A stretch of DNA of 64,000 bases, taken from NCBI RefSeq assembly GCF_002608075.1, contig NZ_LAHA01000004.1, positions 328,051 to 392,050 on the forward strand, read 5' to 3'. The first letter of the stretch is position 1. The number at the start of each line of letters is the position of its first letter. A program made the position numbers and the translations under genes. The notes below the pieces were generated by a model, which made no database searches, was not told the origin of the DNA, and was given only the letters and a program-made list of their open reading frames with translations. Of the stretch, positions 60,201 to 64,000 are shown piece after piece. Source of the DNA: Nostoc linckia z4 (GTDB lineage Bacteria; Cyanobacteriota; Cyanobacteriia; Cyanobacteriales; Nostocaceae).

Positions 60201-60899
60201 ATGAGCGGTTTAGTCACTGCAATTACCACAGGAATTACAGCTTTCAGTGCTACGAATATTGACGATATTGTGATTTTGACGTTGCTTTTTTCCCAAGTAA
60301 ATAAAACCTTCCGCAGTCGTCACATTATTGCTGGTCAATATCTCGGTTTTGCGGCACTAATCGCTGCTAGTCTTCCAGGTTTTTTCGGTGGACTAATTAT
60401 ACCGCAGTCGTGGATTAGACTACTTGGTTTTATGCCAATCATTATTGGTATGAGTAGTTTACTCAAACGCGAAGAGGATTCACCAGAGGAAGTACCAGAG
60501 GAAACTCAAGATTCTTATCCTTCTGTGATTGGGACTTTTCTGTCTCCGCAAACATGTAATGTAGCTGCCATTGCCTTTGCTAACGGTAGTGACAATATTA
60601 GTGTTTACGTACCCTTATTTGCCAATTTAGAATTAGAAAGTTTATTGGTGATTGTGAGCGTATTCTTTGCCCTGGTGGGTGTTTGGTGTTATGCCGCTTA
60701 TAAGTTCACTTACTTACCTGCGATCGCTCAATTTCTCACTGATAATGGCAATACTTTTGTTCCTTGTATTTTGGTTGGATTGGGGGTGTTTATTGTCTCA
60801 GAAAATGTTACTTGGACTCTGTTATCTGTAGTTTCTAGTTATCTATTTTCCTTTATTTTCAGCAGAACTCAAAATTCAGGAATCAGAATTGAGAATTGA
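60201..60899 (+). CDS. CadD-type cation transporter
   Basis: 232 residues, about six membrane helices. Two internal related motifs, NIDDIVILTLLF near residue 20 and NGSDNISVYVP near 133, are the marks of the CadD/LysE-like cadmium resistance family. Cytoplasmic membrane. The C-terminal residues (SRTQNSGIRIEN) are encoded by a GAATTC-type repeat that has extended the gene. Likely controlled by the divergent LysR protein. Confidence 0.8.
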   Translation: MSGLVTAITTGITAFSATNIDDIVILTLLFSQVNKTFRSRHIIAGQYLGFAALIAASLPGFFGGLIIPQSWIRLLGFMPIIIGMSSLLKREEDSPEEVPEETQDSYPSVIGTFLSPQTCNVAAIAFANGSDNISVYVPLFANLELESLLVIVSVFFALVGVWCYAAYKFTYLPAIAQFLTDNGNTFVPCILVGLGVFIVSENVTWTLLSVVSSYLFSFIFSRTQNSGIRIEN

Positions 60900-61104
60900 G
60901 AATTCAGGAGTCAGAATAATTGAAGAATAACTTCATAAAATACCAAACTCAAAACCTGGTGTAATATTTCAGAGGTAATTAATCACTAGTAACTATAAAT
61001 TAAAGTAAGTTCTGATGAATAATGTCTTGATAATTTCTTAGTTAAGACAATCAGAACTTGAGTAAACTCCACCCATACCCAGAGTTCTTTATAACTTCTG
61101 AATC

Positions 61105-61149
61105 CTGAATTCTGAATTCTGAATTCTGAATTCTGAATTCTGAATTCTA
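61105..61149. repeat. TGAATTC heptamer tract
   Basis: About six copies of TGAATTC in the 298-base gap between the CadD-type and exported-protein genes. Nothing else stands out in that gap. Confidence 0.85.
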
Positions 61150-61197
61150 ACTTCTAACTTACCTTCAAAAACAATCAACATCAACAGGAGTTTAATT

Positions 61198-61854
61198 ATG
61201 AAAATTTGGAAATCTCTGCTAATTGTTTTGATGATTTTGGTTAATTTCACCTTTGCTCAACCTTCTTTTGCCGATAGACCAAAATTTAGTGAAAACCCTG
61301 ATTATGTGCAGGTTACCAAAGCACTCAAACAACTTACTCAGGTAAAAAAAGCTAAAACTCAGCTGGCTAATGTGACACCACAAGAAATTCAAAATAAAAT
61401 CGATGAGTTAGAATTCCAAAAATATGCTTTAGAGACCGGAATTAACTGGGGTCAATGTGAGAACCAAACAGGTAATACTATTGCAGTGTACGGCAAAGTA
61501 GCAAATGAAGAAGAGGAAGAAGATGCTGTATATGACAATGGTCTGTATTTTCTAGCTGATGGCCAGTCCACTCGAAATAACTGGGATTGTGATGGATTCT
61601 ATTTACCTAATGATGCTCAGCTTGCAGCCCTAACCCCAGAGAAACAAATTCAAGAGTTTACAGAACCAGTAGCTATTAAAATACCTGATGGCAGTAAGTT
61701 AACGATTAAAACCAATCCAGAGAATGGTGCTATTCAAATCAACATTCCCAATGCTGAAATTGTCAAAGCTAATGAAGTTAATTGGTTTATTCCCAATGTA
61801 TCACAAGCTTTAATAGATACACGAGTTCCCAATGCGCCTATTGAGAAGTCTTAA
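61198..61854 (+). CDS. Exported hypothetical protein
   Basis: 218 residues. Signal peptide MKIWKSLLIVLMILVNFTFA to about SFA-DRP; mature protein acidic with two Cys (WGQCEN, NWDCDG) that could form a disulfide. No family recognised. CAGGAG precedes the ATG. Confidence 0.65.
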   Translation: MKIWKSLLIVLMILVNFTFAQPSFADRPKFSENPDYVQVTKALKQLTQVKKAKTQLANVTPQEIQNKIDELEFQKYALETGINWGQCENQTGNTIAVYGKVANEEEEEDAVYDNGLYFLADGQSTRNNWDCDGFYLPNDAQLAALTPEKQIQEFTEPVAIKIPDGSKLTIKTNPENGAIQINIPNAEIVKANEVNWFIPNVSQALIDTRVPNAPIEKS

Positions 61855-62144
61855 ATCAGCCACTAGCAGACAGTAATTAGTGAATGCTAGTAACTGCAAT
61901 CTGTTTATCGATGAAATGTTTTTAAATTTAACAGGTTCACAGCCACAATCAGAGACAAAACAGGACAAAGACTGGTAAAAAATCTCTCTGTTGTTGGCTG
62001 TTTTCTTTGGGTAATTACTGCATGGCGTTAACGAATATCTTGCTTTTTGTCTGGCGTAGGCGTAGCAGTTTGTAGACATCACTTTTCACTGCACCCTACT
62101 TGAGAAAAATACCAAATTTCAGTTAAAATAAACCTAACAAAAAA
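61855..62144. other. Intergenic stretch, no gene seen
   Basis: 290 bases between two plus-strand genes. Contains AT-rich sequence but no convincing hairpin, promoter or reading frame. Confidence 0.4.
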
Positions 62145-62702
62145 ATGTACAATCACAATAAATATATTTCAGTAGCACAATTAGCGCGTTGGATGCAAAT
62201 AATCTGGAAGGAGATTTGCTACTACTTTCGCGTTTTTTGGAGAGGAACCTCTTTCGGAATAAAGGTATTATTGATGCAGCTAAAATCCAAACCTACAGAA
62301 GAAGTTAAAGAGCAAAAGAAACCAGGACGACTAAATCCATCTCGTATCCGAGACCACTTAGCAAATGAGCGTACATATCTAGCTTGGATGCGGACAGGGA
62401 TTGCTCTTTTGGGTTTTGGTGTGGTCATTGTGCGTCTGCGTGCTTTCCAAATACCTTTGGTACCCCGTCCTGGGAACGGCTGGAAGTTAGGTTTAGTCTT
62501 TTCGCTGGTGGGTTTGATTACGGTGTGGCTGTCAACAGGACACTATTTTGCAGTGCGTCGTGATATCGAAGAAGATACCTATGAACCAACAGACCGTTGG
62601 GTGCTGCTATTTAGTTTAGCTGTGATGATTCTTGGTGCTGGAGTTATTTATTTTGTGTTTACAACATCTTTAGATCCAACGAGTCCAGTGATTGCTGAGT
62701 AA
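62145..62702 (+). CDS. DUF202-family membrane protein
   Basis: 185 residues. NPSRIRDHLANERTYLAWMR is the DUF202 signature, followed by three membrane helices (IALLGFGVVIVRL; LVFSLVGLITVWL; LFSLAVMILGAGVIYF). The first ~60 residues are an extension; a later start (MQIIWKE or MQLKSKP) is possible. Function unknown. Confidence 0.75.
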   Translation: MYNHNKYISVAQLARWMQIIWKEICYYFRVFWRGTSFGIKVLLMQLKSKPTEEVKEQKKPGRLNPSRIRDHLANERTYLAWMRTGIALLGFGVVIVRLRAFQIPLVPRPGNGWKLGLVFSLVGLITVWLSTGHYFAVRRDIEEDTYEPTDRWVLLFSLAVMILGAGVIYFVFTTSLDPTSPVIAE

Positions 62703-62848
62703 TACGTAATACGAATTTTGAATGAAAGAATTTTGGATTAAAGGCTTGATTAGACAATACATGCTATCCAAAATTTGGTATTAAAAGTATGCACAGATAT
62801 GTAGTGGACTGACACAGCTAAAATAGTGCATTAGTAAACTCTTGTGGG

Positions 62849-62885
62849 CTGGGCATCCTGACCACCCGGACGGGTGAGGACACCC
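62849..62885. repeat. Foldback repeat
   Basis: Inner stem CACCCG/CGGGTG (62863-62876) within an outer TGGG..TCCT/AGGA..CCCA stem. Common cyanobacterial dispersed palindrome. Confidence 0.6.
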
Positions 62886-62960
62886 ATCGCACAATAAAAT
62901 CTATTGCAATATTTTATTCTTGTCACGCCATTACAATAATTTGATTTTTATTAGACACAA

Positions 62961-62985
62961 AGAGACGTTGCATTGCAACGTCTCT
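62961..62985. repeat. AGAGACGTTGCA palindrome
   Basis: AGAGACGTTGCA, one base, TGCAACGTCTCT: perfect 12-bp inverted repeat. A family widespread in Nostocales genomes. Confidence 0.75.
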
Positions 62986-63076
62986 ACAGGATGGATAATT
63001 ATTGATATTTCGTTGATTTGGATAATTCACATCAGACGTAATTCTGAATTCTGACTCCTGAATTCTGAATTCTTTT

Positions 63077-63799
63077 TTAAAACCGCACTTTGTACAACTC
63101 GAATAATTCACCTGATTTCTGGGTTATGATTTTAGCTCCAGCAGCTTTGATTGTTTTTTCCCAGTTAGTTAGAGGTTCTAAAAACACCTCTGCACCGAGG
63201 TAAGTTTCCAAAACTGCCCAATCTTCTGCTAAAGGCTGTTCTGGGTTGAGGATGTCAAAGACAAAATTTCCGCCTGGTTTGAGAACTCGTTTGACTTCTG
63301 TGAGGACAGCATTCCAGTATTCCAGTGGAAAATAGCAGCTAAATCCTGTGGCGATCGCTAAGTCAAATTGACCTGGTGAATAGTTTAATTCATGAGCGCC
63401 CCCCAATTCAACACCTTTGAATAACTTAGAATTCAACTGCGGCCCGCGAGAAGTGAGAATATCTCGCGCCACATTACTGATTTCTTGTCCGTAAAAAAAT
63501 GCTTGCCAATCCCGCCAAGGATAAATTAACAAGCTGACACCGCAGCCGATATCTAAACAGTGTTGGTTCTTTTGAGGTTTGGCAACTTCCCAAAAAGGAG
63601 AAGCAATTCTCCCAGAAAAATTACCCCCAGCCCACTCCCGAAAGATTGGCATTGCTTGGACTTCGGCCGGAAGTTCAACGGGTTGACCAAGATATTCTCG
63701 GTTGAAGCGGAATGCTACTTGTGTTAATCTTTCTTGCCAGTTGGTCGATTTGTGGGTGGCGAAGAGATTTTGTAACTGCGAATCAGGCTTTTTGGACAT
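63077..63799 (-). CDS. Class I SAM methyltransferase
   Basis: 240 residues from ATG 63799 (MSKKPDSQ); an upstream in-frame ATG would overlap the preceding reading frame. Motif I CLDIGCGVSLLIYPW, acidic YGQEISN, and VLKPGGNFVFDIL are the class I SAM fold. Small-molecule or lipid substrate; target unknown. Confidence 0.75.
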   Translation of the reverse strand: MSKKPDSQLQNLFATHKSTNWQERLTQVAFRFNREYLGQPVELPAEVQAMPIFREWAGGNFSGRIASPFWEVAKPQKNQHCLDIGCGVSLLIYPWRDWQAFFYGQEISNVARDILTSRGPQLNSKLFKGVELGGAHELNYSPGQFDLAIATGFSCYFPLEYWNAVLTEVKRVLKPGGNFVFDILNPEQPLAEDWAVLETYLGAEVFLEPLTNWEKTIKAAGAKIITQKSGELFELYKVRF

Positions 63800-63818
63800 G
63801 AGATTTTTGCTAGTCTTT

Positions 63819-64000
63819 CTAAGGATTGTATTCAAATTCCCTTTGGGTTCGCATCTCTATCCAATCACCTGCGAGAGTTTGTCTGATTTCGTAGCTGTAG
63901 CCCCAATACGGTTTGGTTAAAGGGGAAAGGGGGAAGGGGAAAGGGGAAAGGGGAAAGGGGAAAGGGGAAAGGGGAAAGGGAAAAGGGGAAAGGGGAAAGG
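63819..64000 (-). pseudogene. C-terminal coding fragment running into repeat
   Basis: On the minus strand a frame ends at 63819 with KPYWGYSYEIRQTLAGDW followed by IEMRTQREFEYNP. It reads upstream without a stop into the AAAGGGG heptamer tract and off the window edge, so the repeat may have invaded a gene. Protein-like sequence, but incomplete. Confidence 0.35.
63922..64000. repeat. AAAGGGG heptamer tract
   Basis: About 11 units of AAAGGGG/AAGGGGG running to the window edge. Confidence 0.9.

Overview
The window looks like chromosome of a filamentous, probably heterocystous (Nostocales-type) cyanobacterium. HIP1 octamers (GCGATCGC) are scattered throughout. Intergenic regions carry heptanucleotide tandem repeats (CCCAATG, AACTGAT, GTTAGGA, TGAATTC, AAAGGGG types), and the right flank encodes ordinary cyanobacterial chromosomal proteins. 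No database search was possible; names rest on motifs read by eye.

Most of the window, from the left edge to about 57.23 kb, appears to be one integrated phage-like or phage-plasmid-like element. Its right end is a 3' half of a tRNA-Cys(GCA) gene (57184-57231) that lacks the 5' half but keeps a terminator behind it, as expected for an attachment site. The left end, an intact tRNA-Cys and an integrase are not in the window and are predicted to lie to the left. Layout: (a) 1-3.1 kb, partial zinc-ribbon protein and a probable defence pair (NERD-like helicase plus DUF2290-like protein); (b) 3.3-10.4 kb, XRE repressor, rightward promoter and early genes, including a lambda-O-like replication initiator whose gene contains four 21-bp-phased iterons and two long hairpins; (c) 10.4-11.7 kb, small accessory genes (ASCH, GNAT); (d) 11.7-21.5 kb, leftward packaging module: GpA-type large terminase with a class 3 intein in its P-loop, a probable small terminase, three asparagine-synthetase-like ligases, three short Gly-rich proteins and a ParB-ParB-methyltransferase fusion; (e) 21.8-41.4 kb, a mostly rightward middle module led by two copies of a 49-bp promoter: methyltransferases, ParB-like proteins, an M15-like peptidase, an endolysin, its own DnaN sliding clamp and a PRTRC cassette (ubiquitin-like, JAMM-like and E1/ThiF-like proteins); (f) 42.4-53.1 kb, SF2 helicase, tail fibre/structural genes and small late genes; (g) 53.2-57.1 kb, large ParB-like protein, a structured intergenic region that may encode a small RNA, and a second regulatory switch (RHH and XRE proteins with repeated operator-like sites). 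Portal, capsid, tape-measure and integrase genes are not recognisable here.

The element seems to replicate itself (initiator with internal origin, clamp, helicases), with several proteins carrying beta-clamp-binding peptides (QLSLF type) that could dock on the encoded clamp. Six ParB-like domains, several methyltransferases and three AsnB-like ligases suggest either DNA or protein modification linked to packaging; this is inference. An 18-bp palindrome (CCAGGAAAATTTTCCTGG) occurs seven times across the element, often encoding an ENFPG peptide at gene ends.

From 57.25 kb rightward lies host chromosome: RND efflux adaptor, LysR regulator, CadD-type transporter, an exported protein, a DUF202 membrane protein, a methyltransferase and repeats.
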